Source: Clostridiales bacterium (GTDB lineage: Bacteria; Bacillota; Clostridia; Oscillospirales; Oscillospiraceae). Taken from it: a stretch of DNA of 64,000 bases. Shown here piece after piece: positions 26,421 to 34,663 of this stretch. The stretch's first letter is position 1; each line of letters begins with the position of its first letter. The DNA lies in contig SFLE01000009.1 of the NCBI GenBank assembly GCA_004553495.1, positions 40,591 through 104,590 on the forward strand, written 5' to 3'. Below the pieces are notes generated by a model. The model was given only the letters and a program-made list of their open reading frames with translations, ran no database searches and was not told the DNA's origin. Both the position numbers and the translations under genes were made by a program.

Positions 26421-27377
26421 ATGACTGACGGTTACGGCAGAAAAATTGAATATCTGCGTATGTCAGTGACCGACGGCTGCAATCTGCGGTGCCGCTACTG
26501 TATGCCGCCGGACGGCATGGCGGAGTGCCCGTGCCGAACGGCGATGAGCGCCGACGAGTTTGTGGAAATAGCCCGCGCGGCAGCCGGTCTCGGCATGAAA
26601 AAGCTGCGCATAACCGGCGGCGAGCCGCTGGTGAGGAGCGATATAATCCCACTCGTGCGCGCTCTCGGAGCAATAGACGGCATCGAGGATATGAGCTTGA
26701 CGACAAACGCAACTCTGCTCGCACCGTGCGCGGAGGAGTTGTATAACGCCGGCATACGCAGAATAAACATAAGCCTCGACACGCTGGTTCCGGAAAAATA
26801 CGAGCGGATAACCCGCGGAGGCAGGCTCGCGGACGCGCTTTGCGGCATACATGCCGCGCTCGATGCAGGCATGAGCCCCGTTAAGCTGAACACCGTTCTG
26901 ATAGGCGGGTTCAACGATGATGAGATAGAGTCCCTTGCGGAGCTCACGCTGCGCTATCCGGTGCAGCTTCGGTTTATAGAGCTCATGCCCATCGGCAATA
27001 CGGGTGACTTTCCGGCAACCGCGTATCTGCCGGACAGCGTTGTGCTCGAGCGCCTGCCGCAGCTTGCGCCGGTGCCGAGTGAAAAGCACACCGTCGCGCG
27101 GCTGTTCAGACTGCCGGACGCCAAAGGCGAGGTGGGGCTCATAAGCCCCTTGAGCAACCATTTCTGCGCCGAGTGTAACCGTCTGCGCCTGACTGCCGAC
27201 GGCTGCTTAAAGCCGTGTCTGCACTCTGCCGAGGAGCTTCCGGTGCGCGGACTGCACGGCGAGGAGCTGAAAAGAGCGATACTCACCGCGGCATCGCACA
27301 AGCCGGAAAAGCACGGCGCGCTCTCGGCGACCGAGCGCAGCGAGGCGCAGCGCAGTATGTACCGTATAGGAGGCTGA
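26421..27377 (+). CDS. moaA: GTP 3',8-cyclase MoaA
   Basis: The 318-residue radical SAM enzyme starts molybdopterin synthesis from GTP. It has the N-terminal 4Fe-4S motif CNLRCRYCMP near residues 20-29, the SAM-binding GGEPL segment, and a C-terminal cluster from CAECNRLRLTADGCLKPCL near residues 252-270. The C-terminal GG needed by MoaA is present (RIGG). It starts 14 nt after the previous gene and precedes a MOSC gene by 4 nt. No other cofactor genes are in the window. Confidence 0.93.
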   Translation: MTDGYGRKIEYLRMSVTDGCNLRCRYCMPPDGMAECPCRTAMSADEFVEIARAAAGLGMKKLRITGGEPLVRSDIIPLVRALGAIDGIEDMSLTTNATLLAPCAEELYNAGIRRINISLDTLVPEKYERITRGGRLADALCGIHAALDAGMSPVKLNTVLIGGFNDDEIESLAELTLRYPVQLRFIELMPIGNTGDFPATAYLPDSVVLERLPQLAPVPSEKHTVARLFRLPDAKGEVGLISPLSNHFCAECNRLRLTADGCLKPCLHSAEELPVRGLHGEELKRAILTAASHKPEKHGALSATERSEAQRSMYRIGG

Positions 27378-27381
27378 AAAA

Positions 27382-27816
27382 ATGGCTAAGATAGCTGCAA
27401 TTTGCATAAGCGATGTGCGCGGGATACAAAAGCACGAGATACCCGCGGCGCATCTTCGTAAGGACTGGGGCATAGAGGGCGATGCCCATGCGGGAAACTG
27501 GCACAGGCAGGTGAGCCTGCTTTCGGTCACCAGCGTCGCAAAGCTTCAGGAAAAGCTCAGCTTTGAGCTGAAGCACGGCGCTTTCGCGGAGAATATCCTC
27601 GTTGAGGGCATGGCGGTGCACACGCTGCCGGTGGGCACAAGGCTGCGCATAGGCACGGCTCTGTGCGAGGTCACGCAGATCGGCAAGGAATGCCACAACG
27701 ACTGCGCGATACGCAAAGCCGCCGGCGACTGCGTTATGCCGCGCGAGGGCATATTCGTAAAGGTCCTCGAATCCGGCGATGTCAAAACCGGAGACGAAAT
27801 TACGATAGAAAGCTGA
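27382..27816 (+). CDS. MOSC-domain protein
   Basis: The 144-residue protein is a single MOSC (molybdenum cofactor sulfurase C-terminal) domain. It starts with AAICISDVRGIQKHEIPAAHL, continues GIEGDAHAGNWHRQVSLLS, and has the conserved cysteine in GKECHNDCAIRKAAGDC. Such small proteins handle sulfur or molybdenum cofactor for partner enzymes. It lies 4 nt behind moaA with AGGAGG before the ATG, so the two are co-translated. Confidence 0.88.
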   Translation: MAKIAAICISDVRGIQKHEIPAAHLRKDWGIEGDAHAGNWHRQVSLLSVTSVAKLQEKLSFELKHGAFAENILVEGMAVHTLPVGTRLRIGTALCEVTQIGKECHNDCAIRKAAGDCVMPREGIFVKVLESGDVKTGDEITIES

Positions 27817-27846
27817 AAAGCAGCACCCCGCCGGGGGTGCTGCTTT
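27817..27846. terminator. Terminator of the moaA-MOSC genes
   Basis: AAAGCAGCACCCC at 27817-27829 pairs with GGGGTGCTGCTTT at 27834-27846. A second perfect inverted repeat (TTTACGGCG and CGCCGTAAA, 27851-27869) follows at once and abuts the stop codon of the convergent gene. Confidence 0.8.
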
Positions 27847-27869
27847 AACATTTACGGCGGCGCCGTAAA

Positions 27870-28316
27870 TTATTTATCCAGTGCCATGTCCATGAGTGCC
27901 TGCTTTATTCTGAATACCTGAGTTGCCTGCGCAACGGTGAGGTCGTCGAGCTGCTTGTTGAGCTTGTCGATGGCATCCATCTGCGATGCCGTGAGCCCCG
28001 CTGCCGCGGGATTTTTCTGCGCGATTATGCCCTCTGCCTCGTGTCGGGCATCGTCTATTATCTCCTCGGCGCGGCGCTTTGCGTCCGCCTCCACGCTCTC
28101 TGCGCGCTTCTGCACCTCGAGCAGGAGCTGAGCCATCTTTTCCTTGGAGGCATTTATCTGCTCAAGCTCCGAGCGCAAATGCTCGTTTTCCTCTATGATC
28201 TCACGCGCAGCCGCCTTTATCTCAGCCATTTTCGCATCGACCTTGTTGGCGTTATAGTACTTCTGCTTTGCTATATCAAAGCTTATATCGTTGAAAAAAT
28301 CCATCGTTACAGACAT
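27870..28316 (-). CDS. DivIVA-like coiled-coil protein
   Basis: The 148-residue protein begins with a short conserved head (TMDFFNDISFDIAKQKYYNANKV in outline). It then forms a long predicted coiled coil from about residue 30 to 95, rich in Glu, Ala, Lys and Arg, and a short leucine-rich tail ending MDMALDK. This resembles DivIVA/GpsB-type or related septum proteins but is not diagnostic. The ATG at 28316 has GGAGG 6 nt upstream. A role in cell division or morphology is a guess from the coiled coil only. Confidence 0.55.
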   Translation of the reverse strand: MSVTMDFFNDISFDIAKQKYYNANKVDAKMAEIKAAAREIIEENEHLRSELEQINASKEKMAQLLLEVQKRAESVEADAKRRAEEIIDDARHEAEGIIAQKNPAAAGLTASQMDAIDKLNKQLDDLTVAQATQVFRIKQALMDMALDK

Positions 28317-28422
28317 ATCTGACCTCCGCATAGCTTTTATACTGCCTATCCAATATAGCAGAATTGCACAAATATTTCAATCAAGATTTTACGGACAAAA
28401 AACAGTATTTGTTATGAAAGTG

Positions 28423-28459
28423 TTGACAAAGTGTGAACTTATTAATAAAATATTAATAA
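28423..28459 (+). promoter_or_regulatory. Promoter with 21-bp palindromic operator over the -10 box
   Basis: TTGACA at 28423-28428 is 17 nt from TAAAAT at 28446-28451. The -10 box is the centre of a perfect palindrome, TTATTAATA, AAA, TATTAATAA (28439-28459). A repressor bound here would block transcription of the membrane protein gene at 28506. The regulator is unknown. Confidence 0.7.
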
Positions 28460-28505
28460 CCACGCGCGATCTGCGCGGCGAAGAATACATATTAAGGGGA
28501 GAAAA

Positions 28506-29891
28506 ATGAAAAAATCAGCTCTTACCACCATTATCAGCATTCTGCTTGTGCTTGCGGGCGTGTTTGCGCTTGTCGCAGCCGGCTTCGGCGTGAAGGATGG
28601 TCTCGCGATCAAGAAGTACAAGGAAGATGACGCGAAGGCGGCAGATGTTGTCGGCGATCTTGAGAAAGCCATAGATGCGCTCAAGGCAAACGAAGAGAAC
28701 TACCTCAACGGCGTAGGCACCTATAGCAAGGGCCTCAACGACTATGCCGCAGGTCAGCAGGCTTATAACGCCGGCAAAGCGGAGCTAAATCAAGGCTATA
28801 TGGACTATGAGGCGGGCAAGAAGGCTCTTGAAGAGGGCAGAGCCAAGATCGCCGAAGGTCAGGCAATGATAGATGCAAATACGGACGCATATAACGAAGG
28901 CAAGGAACTGCTTGCAAAGATCGAGCCGCTCATGCCGTATCTTGAGAAGTATATTCAGTTCCGCGACGGTACCGTTGCAAACCTGCCCGGTTTTGACAGT
29001 GCTCAGGCATGGTTCGTGGGCGTTGTTCGCCCTCTCGCATCCCGCCTCGGCCTTGAGATCCCTGCCGATGTCACCGACTTCCCTGTATATATGCAGAACA
29101 TGGTAGCAGAGGGCAAGGCAATGCTCAAGCAGTATGAGGACGGTCTTGCCGAACTCGAAGCGGGCAAGGCGGAGCTTGCAGCCGGTGAAGCGGCTCTCGC
29201 GGATGCCGAAAAGCAGCTTGCAGCCGGTGAAGCGGCTCTTGCAGACGGCGCAAACGAGCTTGCTGCCGGTGCCGCGGCGCTTGCCTCCGGCAAGGCAGAC
29301 CTTGAGACATTTGAAGCTGGTATGGCGCTTGTCGATCAGTATACCATGACCTGCTACAAGAACGCACCCATTTACCGCTACAACGGAGATATGGCGGTGC
29401 CCGGTCCCGAGCAGCGTCTCGGTGCGGACTTCGATTGGAAAAAGTACGATGAAAACGGCGAGCTCGTAACTCTGCGCAATGGCGAGCCGTACCTCGACCT
29501 CGACCAGTGCCTCGTGGTGTGCAAGAGCTTCCGCGAGTCGGTAGCCGATCATGTTGCGGATGTAACTCACGAGCTCACCATGCGCCTGATACTCTATGTG
29601 GCGCTCGCGGTCACCGGTATCCTCGGCATAGTCGGTGGCGTCCTCGGTCTTGTCGGCAAGCGCTCGGCGGTAGTTTTCGGTATCATTACCGCGGCTCTCG
29701 CAGTTGCCTGCAACATCTTCGGACTGCTCACCCGCTATCACGGCTACACTTACCCGCTCAAGGACGGAACCTATTCCGGCACCCTCCAGCTTATCGGCAT
29801 AATAGTCTTTGCGGTTATAGCGATAGTTTTCGTTATCGTCACCGCATCAGCAAAGAAGGAGGCTGCAAAGGCAGCCGCCGCAGAAGCGTAA
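28506..29891 (+). CDS. YhgE/Pip-like membrane protein with Ala-Gly repeats
   Basis: The 461-residue protein has an N-terminal transmembrane helix (residues about 7-30) and a long extracytoplasmic helical region. Repeats of the form LAAGEAALAD and similar 7- to 11-residue units lie at about 65-130 and 210-265. A loop domain follows, then three C-terminal transmembrane helices at about 358-380, 388-407 and 427-446, with an Ala/Lys tail. The Ala-Gly repeats resemble the coil of YhgE/Pip-type proteins. Function is unknown. It is controlled by a palindromic operator and ended by a terminator. Confidence 0.55.
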   Translation: MKKSALTTIISILLVLAGVFALVAAGFGVKDGLAIKKYKEDDAKAADVVGDLEKAIDALKANEENYLNGVGTYSKGLNDYAAGQQAYNAGKAELNQGYMDYEAGKKALEEGRAKIAEGQAMIDANTDAYNEGKELLAKIEPLMPYLEKYIQFRDGTVANLPGFDSAQAWFVGVVRPLASRLGLEIPADVTDFPVYMQNMVAEGKAMLKQYEDGLAELEAGKAELAAGEAALADAEKQLAAGEAALADGANELAAGAAALASGKADLETFEAGMALVDQYTMTCYKNAPIYRYNGDMAVPGPEQRLGADFDWKKYDENGELVTLRNGEPYLDLDQCLVVCKSFRESVADHVADVTHELTMRLILYVALAVTGILGIVGGVLGLVGKRSAVVFGIITAALAVACNIFGLLTRYHGYTYPLKDGTYSGTLQLIGIIVFAVIAIVFVIVTASAKKEAAKAAAAEA

Positions 29892-29910
29892 GCGAAAATT
29901 TAAATATTTT

Positions 29911-29936
29911 AACACCACGGTTTGCGCCGTGGTGTT
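29911..29936 (+). terminator. Terminator of the YhgE-like gene
   Basis: AACACCACGG at 29911-29920 pairs with CCGTGGTGTT at 29927-29936 around a 6-nt loop and is followed by AACTTTTA. Confidence 0.8.
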
Positions 29937-29967
29937 AACTTTTATAAAGATATTTAAATAACGATGG

Positions 29968-30018
29968 TTGCATAAAAATAAATATGATATATAATCAGGG
30001 TAGTATGATTATCATACT
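29968..30018 (+). promoter_or_regulatory. Promoter and palindrome before pncB
   Basis: TTGCAT (29968-29973) is 16 nt from TATAAT (29990-29995). Downstream lies a perfect 17-bp palindrome, AGTATGAT, T, ATCATACT (30002-30018). It does not resemble the NiaR core seen at 32050-32063. Confidence 0.55.
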
Positions 30019-30048
30019 TTCAATGTATGACACACTACGGAGGCTATT

Positions 30049-31494
30049 ATGACGGACAGGAAGCTCAACCTTACCATGCTGTGCGACTACTATGAGCTCA
30101 CTATGGGCAACGGCTATTTCGACCACGGTATGGGTGACAAAATAACCTATTTCGATGTGTTTTATCGCCAGAACCCCGATAACGGCGGCTTTGCCATCGC
30201 CGCGGGGCTTGAGCAGGTGGTGGATTATATCCGGAACCTGCACTTCGACGATGAGGATATAGAGTATCTCCGCGGCAGAAAAATGTTCTCTGAGGAGTTT
30301 TTGGAGTATCTGCGCAATTTCAAATTCGAGGGCGACATATGGGCAGTTCCCGAGGGGACGCCGGTGTTCCCGCGCGAGCCGCTCATGATCGTGCGCGCTC
30401 CGGCGATACAGGCTCAGCTTATCGAGACCTATGTGCTGCTTGAGATAAACCATCAGAGCCTTATTGCGACAAAGGCAAACCGCGTTTGCCGCGCGGCAGA
30501 GGGCAGGGTGGTGCTCGAGTTCGGCTCGCGCCGTGCGCAGGGCATCGACGGCGCCGTCACGGGTGCCAGAGCCGCGTTCATCGGTGGCTGCGCGGGCACC
30601 GCGTGCGCCCTTTCCGACACGCGCTACGGCGTGCCTGCGGGCGGCACCATGGCGCATTCGTGGGTGCAGATGTTCGACTCCGAGTACGAGGCGTTCAAGG
30701 CGTATTGCCAGACCTATCCGACGAATGCAACGCTTTTGGTGGATACCTATAACTCCATGAAAAGCGGCGTTCCCAACGCCATCCGCGCCTTTAACGAGGT
30801 GCTAAAGCCCCTCGGCATAACAAAATGCGGCATCCGCTTTGACTCGGGCGACATGGCGTATCTCACGCGCAAGGCGCGCGCTATGCTCGATGAGGCAGGC
30901 TGGACCGAGTGCACGATAACGGTGTCAAATTCCCTTGACGAGCGCCTTATAACCGAGCTCCTGCTTCAGGGTGCAAAGATCGATTCCTTCGGCGTAGGCG
31001 AGAGACTCATAACCGCGAAATCCGATCCGGTGTTCGGCGGCGTGTACAAGCTGTGCGCGGTCGAGGATGCTCAGGGCAATATCGAGCCCAAGATAAAGAT
31101 AAGCGAAAATGTTGGCAAGATAACAAACCCCGGCTTTAAAAAGGTCTACCGCTTCTTTGAAAAAGAAAACGGTATGGCGGAGGCGGATTACATCTGCCTG
31201 AACCACGAGCAGGTGGATGATACAAAGCCGCTTGAGATATGCGATCCCGAGGCGCGCTGGAAGCGCAAGACGATGGAGAACTTCAAGGCGCAGGAGCTGC
31301 TCGTTCCGATATTCAGGGGCGGCAAGCTTGTTTACGATCTGCCGAGCCTTGACGATATTCGCCGCCACTGCGCATATCAGGTCAGCACGCTCTGGCCCGA
31401 GGTCAAGCGCTTCGATTTCCCTCATCAGTACTATGTAGATCTTTCCGAAGAGCTCATGGAGCTCAAGGACGAAATGCTCAAAGCAAAGAGGTAA
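30049..31494 (+). CDS. pncB: Nicotinate phosphoribosyltransferase
   Basis: The 481-residue enzyme makes nicotinate mononucleotide from nicotinate and PRPP in NAD salvage. Family landmarks are TMLCDYYELTMGNGYF at the N-terminus, FGSRRAQGIDGA near residue 164, GTMAHSWVQMF with the conserved His near 203, FDSGDMAYL near 264 and FGVGERLITAK near 323. The length matches the long PncB type. GGAGG lies 7 nt before the ATG. The regulator gene niaR follows 4 nt later. Confidence 0.93.
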   Translation: MTDRKLNLTMLCDYYELTMGNGYFDHGMGDKITYFDVFYRQNPDNGGFAIAAGLEQVVDYIRNLHFDDEDIEYLRGRKMFSEEFLEYLRNFKFEGDIWAVPEGTPVFPREPLMIVRAPAIQAQLIETYVLLEINHQSLIATKANRVCRAAEGRVVLEFGSRRAQGIDGAVTGARAAFIGGCAGTACALSDTRYGVPAGGTMAHSWVQMFDSEYEAFKAYCQTYPTNATLLVDTYNSMKSGVPNAIRAFNEVLKPLGITKCGIRFDSGDMAYLTRKARAMLDEAGWTECTITVSNSLDERLITELLLQGAKIDSFGVGERLITAKSDPVFGGVYKLCAVEDAQGNIEPKIKISENVGKITNPGFKKVYRFFEKENGMAEADYICLNHEQVDDTKPLEICDPEARWKRKTMENFKAQELLVPIFRGGKLVYDLPSLDDIRRHCAYQVSTLWPEVKRFDFPHQYYVDLSEELMELKDEMLKAKR

Positions 31495-31498
31495 CACA

Positions 31499-32014
31499 AT
31501 GGAAGCATCAAAACGGCGAGAGTATATAGTGTCAAAGCTTGCGGCGAGCAAACGCCCCGTCAGCGCAACGGTGCTGGCAAACGAGCTGTCGGTCAGCCGG
31601 CAGATAATCGTTGGTGATATTGCGCTGCTGCGCGCATCCGGCGAAAAGATAATGGCTACACCGCGAGGGTATCTGCTCGAGGGGCTGCAGGACGAGAATG
31701 TCTACACCGTTGTATGCGTGCACGGAAGGGACGACATGGAAAAGGAGCTCAACATCATGGTCGATAACGGCTGCACCGTTTTGAATGTAACGGTCGAGCA
31801 CCCGATATACGGTCAGCTCACCGGTCAGCTCCATCTGTCGAACCGCTACGAGGTCTCGCAGTTCATGCAGAAGATAGGCGGCAACGCAAGCCCGCTGAGC
31901 GAGCTCACCGGCGGCATACATCTTCATGCGCTCGCCTGCCCCGACAAGGAGTGCTTTGAGCGGACAAAGGACCAGCTTGCGCGAGAGGGACTTCTTTATA
32001 CACAATCTCATTGA
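31499..32014 (+). CDS. niaR: NiaR transcriptional repressor of niacin metabolism
   Basis: The 171-residue protein has an N-terminal winged helix (KRREYIVSKLAASKRPVSATVL to about residue 60) and a C-terminal 3H domain whose histidines appear in VEHPIYGQL, LHLSN and GGIHLHAL. This is the arrangement of NiaR, which senses niacin and represses NAD-related genes in Firmicutes. It lies directly downstream of pncB and upstream of a probable NiaR-controlled transporter, so the cluster is functionally coherent. Confidence 0.9.
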   Translation: MEASKRREYIVSKLAASKRPVSATVLANELSVSRQIIVGDIALLRASGEKIMATPRGYLLEGLQDENVYTVVCVHGRDDMEKELNIMVDNGCTVLNVTVEHPIYGQLTGQLHLSNRYEVSQFMQKIGGNASPLSELTGGIHLHALACPDKECFERTKDQLAREGLLYTQSH

Positions 32015-32071
32015 CAAAAGGTCAAAACAGCGTTAAAGTAGACCATGCAGGTGTCAAGACACCAACATGGT
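32011..32071 (+). promoter_or_regulatory. Promoter with NiaR-type operator
   Basis: TTGACA (32011-32016, overlapping the niaR stop) is 17 nt from TAAAGT (32034-32039). At the expected start lies the palindrome GGTGTC, AA, GACACC (32050-32063), extended outward by ACCATG and CATGGT to 30 bp. The GTGTC-NN-GACAC core matches the NiaR site as I recall it. The palindrome is followed by CTTTTTATTT, so it might also form a short terminator-like hairpin. Confidence 0.75.
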
Positions 32072-32096
32072 CTTTTTATTTGCGGAGGTAAAGCAT

Positions 32097-33203
32097 ATGG
32101 CAAAGCTCAAAGCGTTCTTTAATCGCAAGGATATTGAGGTAAGCCTCAAGCGCTACGGCATAGATGCGCTCGGTGCAATGGCGCAGGGACTTTTCTGCAC
32201 CCTGCTCGTCGGCACGATACTCGACACGCTCGGCACACAGCTGGGCATAGGCTTTTTGGCGGCGCCGCTTATCGAGATAGGCGGAGTGGGCTACACGATA
32301 GGAAAGTTTGCCTCGGCGATGGTCGGACCCGCGATGGCAGTGGCTATAGGCTATGCGCTGAAGGCTCCGGCAATGGTGCTGTTTTCGTTGATACCGGTGG
32401 GCTATGCAACGAATGTCATGGGCGGAGCGGGCGGACCGCTTGCGGTGTATGTAGTTGCGATACTTGCAGCCGAGTTCGGCAAAATGGTCTCGAAGGAGAC
32501 CAAGATAGATATACTCGTAACTCCCATAGTGACTATCCTTGTCGGCATAGGCGCTGCCTATTTCATAGCAGCCCCCATCGGCAAGGGAGCTATGGCAGTC
32601 GGAACGCTCATAAAGTGGGCGACCACACAGCAGCCGTTTATAATGGGCGTGCTCGTTTCGGTGATAGTCGGCATCGCGCTTACGCTGCCCATATCCTCGG
32701 CGGCTATCTGTGCCGCCCTCAGCCTCACGGGGCTTGCAGGCGGCGCGGCGCTCGCGGGCTGCTGCGCGAACATGGTCGGCTTTGCTGTCGTTTCGTTCAG
32801 GGAAAACGGCTGGGGCGGCATAGTCTCGCAGGGTCTGGGCACCTCGATGCTCCAGATGGGCAACATCGTGCGCAATCCGAAGATATGGATACCCGCAATA
32901 GCGGCGAGCGCCGTTACCGGTCCCATTGCGACCTGCCTGTTCAAGCTTGAAATGAACGGAGCCGCGGTCTCATCCGGAATGGGCACCTGCGGACTCGTAG
33001 GTCCAATAGGCGTATGGACGGGCTGGTCGAACCCCTCGGCTGAGGCGGTGCTCGACGGTGCGAAGGCGATCGTGCCCACGGCGGGCGACTGGATAGGTCT
33101 TGCGCTTATCGCCATCGTCCTTCCGGCGCTGCTCTCATGGGCGTTCGGGCTTGCCTGCCGCAAGCTCGGCTGGATAAAAGACGGCGACATGAAGCTAAAC
33201 TGA
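32097..33203 (+). CDS. EIIC-like permease under NiaR control (candidate niacin transporter)
   Basis: The 368-residue protein resembles the PTS_EIIC_2 membrane family. It has nine to ten hydrophobic segments, Gly/Ala-rich loops, and motifs such as GYATNVMGGAGGPL near residue 102 and FSREN-like VVSFRENGWGG near 238. No EIIA or EIIB domain is nearby, so sugar phosphotransfer is doubtful. Its promoter carries a NiaR-type operator and pncB-niaR are adjacent, which points to uptake of nicotinate or a related precursor. This assignment is inference. The ATG at 32097 has GGAGG 8 nt upstream. Confidence 0.7.
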   Translation: MAKLKAFFNRKDIEVSLKRYGIDALGAMAQGLFCTLLVGTILDTLGTQLGIGFLAAPLIEIGGVGYTIGKFASAMVGPAMAVAIGYALKAPAMVLFSLIPVGYATNVMGGAGGPLAVYVVAILAAEFGKMVSKETKIDILVTPIVTILVGIGAAYFIAAPIGKGAMAVGTLIKWATTQQPFIMGVLVSVIVGIALTLPISSAAICAALSLTGLAGGAALAGCCANMVGFAVVSFRENGWGGIVSQGLGTSMLQMGNIVRNPKIWIPAIAASAVTGPIATCLFKLEMNGAAVSSGMGTCGLVGPIGVWTGWSNPSAEAVLDGAKAIVPTAGDWIGLALIAIVLPALLSWAFGLACRKLGWIKDGDMKLN

Positions 33204-33207
33204 ATAT

Positions 33208-33236
33208 AAAAAAGAGTGCCATCAGGCACTCTTTTT
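33208..33236. terminator. Bidirectional terminator between permease and mnmE
   Basis: AAAAAGAGTGCC and GGCACTCTTTTT form the stem around ATCA. The T tract extends into the mnmE stop region. Confidence 0.9.
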
Positions 33237-34593
33237 ATTTTCCGACGCAGAAGCGCTCGAATATTCTGTTCGTGACCTCGTCGCGCACCGTGCGTCCGGT
33301 GAGCTCTCCGAGCGCCGACATCGCAGCTTCCGTTTCGGTGAGCACAATGTCCGGCGTGCAGCCGATAGCCAGCGCCTGAGATGCCGCGGTGAGCGACTCA
33401 AGCGCACGGCTGACCGCCTCGAACTGCCGTGCGTTTGTGAGTATCTCGCCCGCGGGAGCGTCCGGCATCGGAAACAGCCTGCGCACCGTGCTTTCAAGCT
33501 CGGATATGCCCTCGCCGGTGCGTGAACTCACGGTGACGACAGGGAGCGCCGTTTCGGGGATGACCGCGCGGCTGGCAAGGTCGGATTTTGACAGAACGAC
33601 TATGCCGTGCGGCGCAGTCTCCGCACACTTTATTATATCGGCATCCTCGGAGGTAAACTCTCCGCTGCCGTCGATGACCGCGATGACGAGCTCCGCTTCG
33701 TGCATGGCGCGGCGCGAGCGGTCAACTCCGAGACGCTCGATCTCGTCGCTCGTTTCGCGTATGCCCGCAGTGTCGGTCAGCCTGAGCAGCACGCCGCCGA
33801 GCTTCAGCTTTTCCTCTATGGTGTCGCGCGTTGTGCCGGGAATGTCCGTGACTATCGCGCGGTCATACCCCAAAACGGCGTTTAGAAGCGAGCTTTTGCC
33901 CGCGTTCGGTCTGCCGACTATCGCGGCGGGAATGCCCGACTGCATGAGCCTGCCGCGGTCGTAGCTTGCGCGGAGCGCACCGAGAGTTTTCTCCGCGCGG
34001 GATATATCCTCACGATACCGCTCAATGAGAAACGGCTCGATGTCCTCGTCGGGGTAGTCGAGCACCGCGTGGTAATGCGAGCTTATGTCGGTGAGCGCGG
34101 CGTACACCGCGTCTATCTTGCGCGATATTGCTCCGGCGAGCTGACCGGCGGCGTTGCGGGCAGCCTCGGCGGTCTCGGCGTCGATTATGTCAGCCACCGC
34201 CTCTGCGCCGGCAAGATCCATCCTGCCGTTACAAAACGCGCGTTTTGTAAACTCGCCCGGCAGCGCCTGTCTCGCGCCGAGTGCAAACGCCGCCTCGAGC
34301 ACCGCGCGCAGCACCACCGGCGAGCCGTGGCACTGAAATTCGGCGGTGTTCTCGCCCGTATAGCTGTTGGGCGCGCGGCTAACGGTGCAAAGGCAGACAT
34401 CAAGAAGCCTGCCGTCGGCATCGGAAAGCTTGCCGTACATGAGCTTTCTGTCCTCACAGGCGGACATGGGCTTGCCGCACGAGGGCCTAAACAGTCTGTC
34501 GGCAATATCTATTGCCGCATCGCCGGACAGACGCACGATGCCTATCGCGCACACCTGCGAGCCGGTGGATACGGCGGCTATGGTATCGGACAT
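33235..34593 (-). CDS. mnmE: tRNA modification GTPase MnmE
   Basis: The 452-residue GTPase works with MnmG to modify wobble uridine of tRNAs. It has the N-terminal tetrahydrofolate-binding domain (SDTIAAVSTG to about residue 115), a helical domain, an inserted G domain with GRPNAGKSSLLN near residue 216, DTAG, and SKSD, and the C-terminal CxGK motif (FCVGK). The ATG at 34593 was chosen because GAGGAG lies 7 nt upstream; an in-frame start 15 nt earlier is not needed. Only mnmE is seen here; mnmG is outside. Confidence 0.95.
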   Translation of the reverse strand: MSDTIAAVSTGSQVCAIGIVRLSGDAAIDIADRLFRPSCGKPMSACEDRKLMYGKLSDADGRLLDVCLCTVSRAPNSYTGENTAEFQCHGSPVVLRAVLEAAFALGARQALPGEFTKRAFCNGRMDLAGAEAVADIIDAETAEAARNAAGQLAGAISRKIDAVYAALTDISSHYHAVLDYPDEDIEPFLIERYREDISRAEKTLGALRASYDRGRLMQSGIPAAIVGRPNAGKSSLLNAVLGYDRAIVTDIPGTTRDTIEEKLKLGGVLLRLTDTAGIRETSDEIERLGVDRSRRAMHEAELVIAVIDGSGEFTSEDADIIKCAETAPHGIVVLSKSDLASRAVIPETALPVVTVSSRTGEGISELESTVRRLFPMPDAPAGEILTNARQFEAVSRALESLTAASQALAIGCTPDIVLTETEAAMSALGELTGRTVRDEVTNRIFERFCVGK

Positions 34594-34624
34594 GGTATCT
34601 CTCCTCAAAAGAACGATTAAAAGA

Positions 34625-34647
34625 AAAAGCGGGCCTAGCCCGCTTTT
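34625..34647 (-). terminator. Terminator of rex
   Basis: AAAAGCGGGC pairs with GCCCGCTTTT around CTA. On the minus strand it is followed by TTTTTCTTTT. Confidence 0.88.
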
Positions 34648-34663
34648 AAAGTGTTTTCGATAA

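Noticed and set aside
25249..26724. 491-residue minus-strand ORF opposite the CEOS-like gene and moaA
   Set aside because: The plus-strand genes have conserved motifs and SD sites. The antisense frame crosses gene borders.
28423..28459. Palindrome before the YhgE-like gene as a Rex operator
   Set aside because: The arms lack the G/C positions of the Rex site (TTGTTAA/TTAACAA) and the spacing differs.
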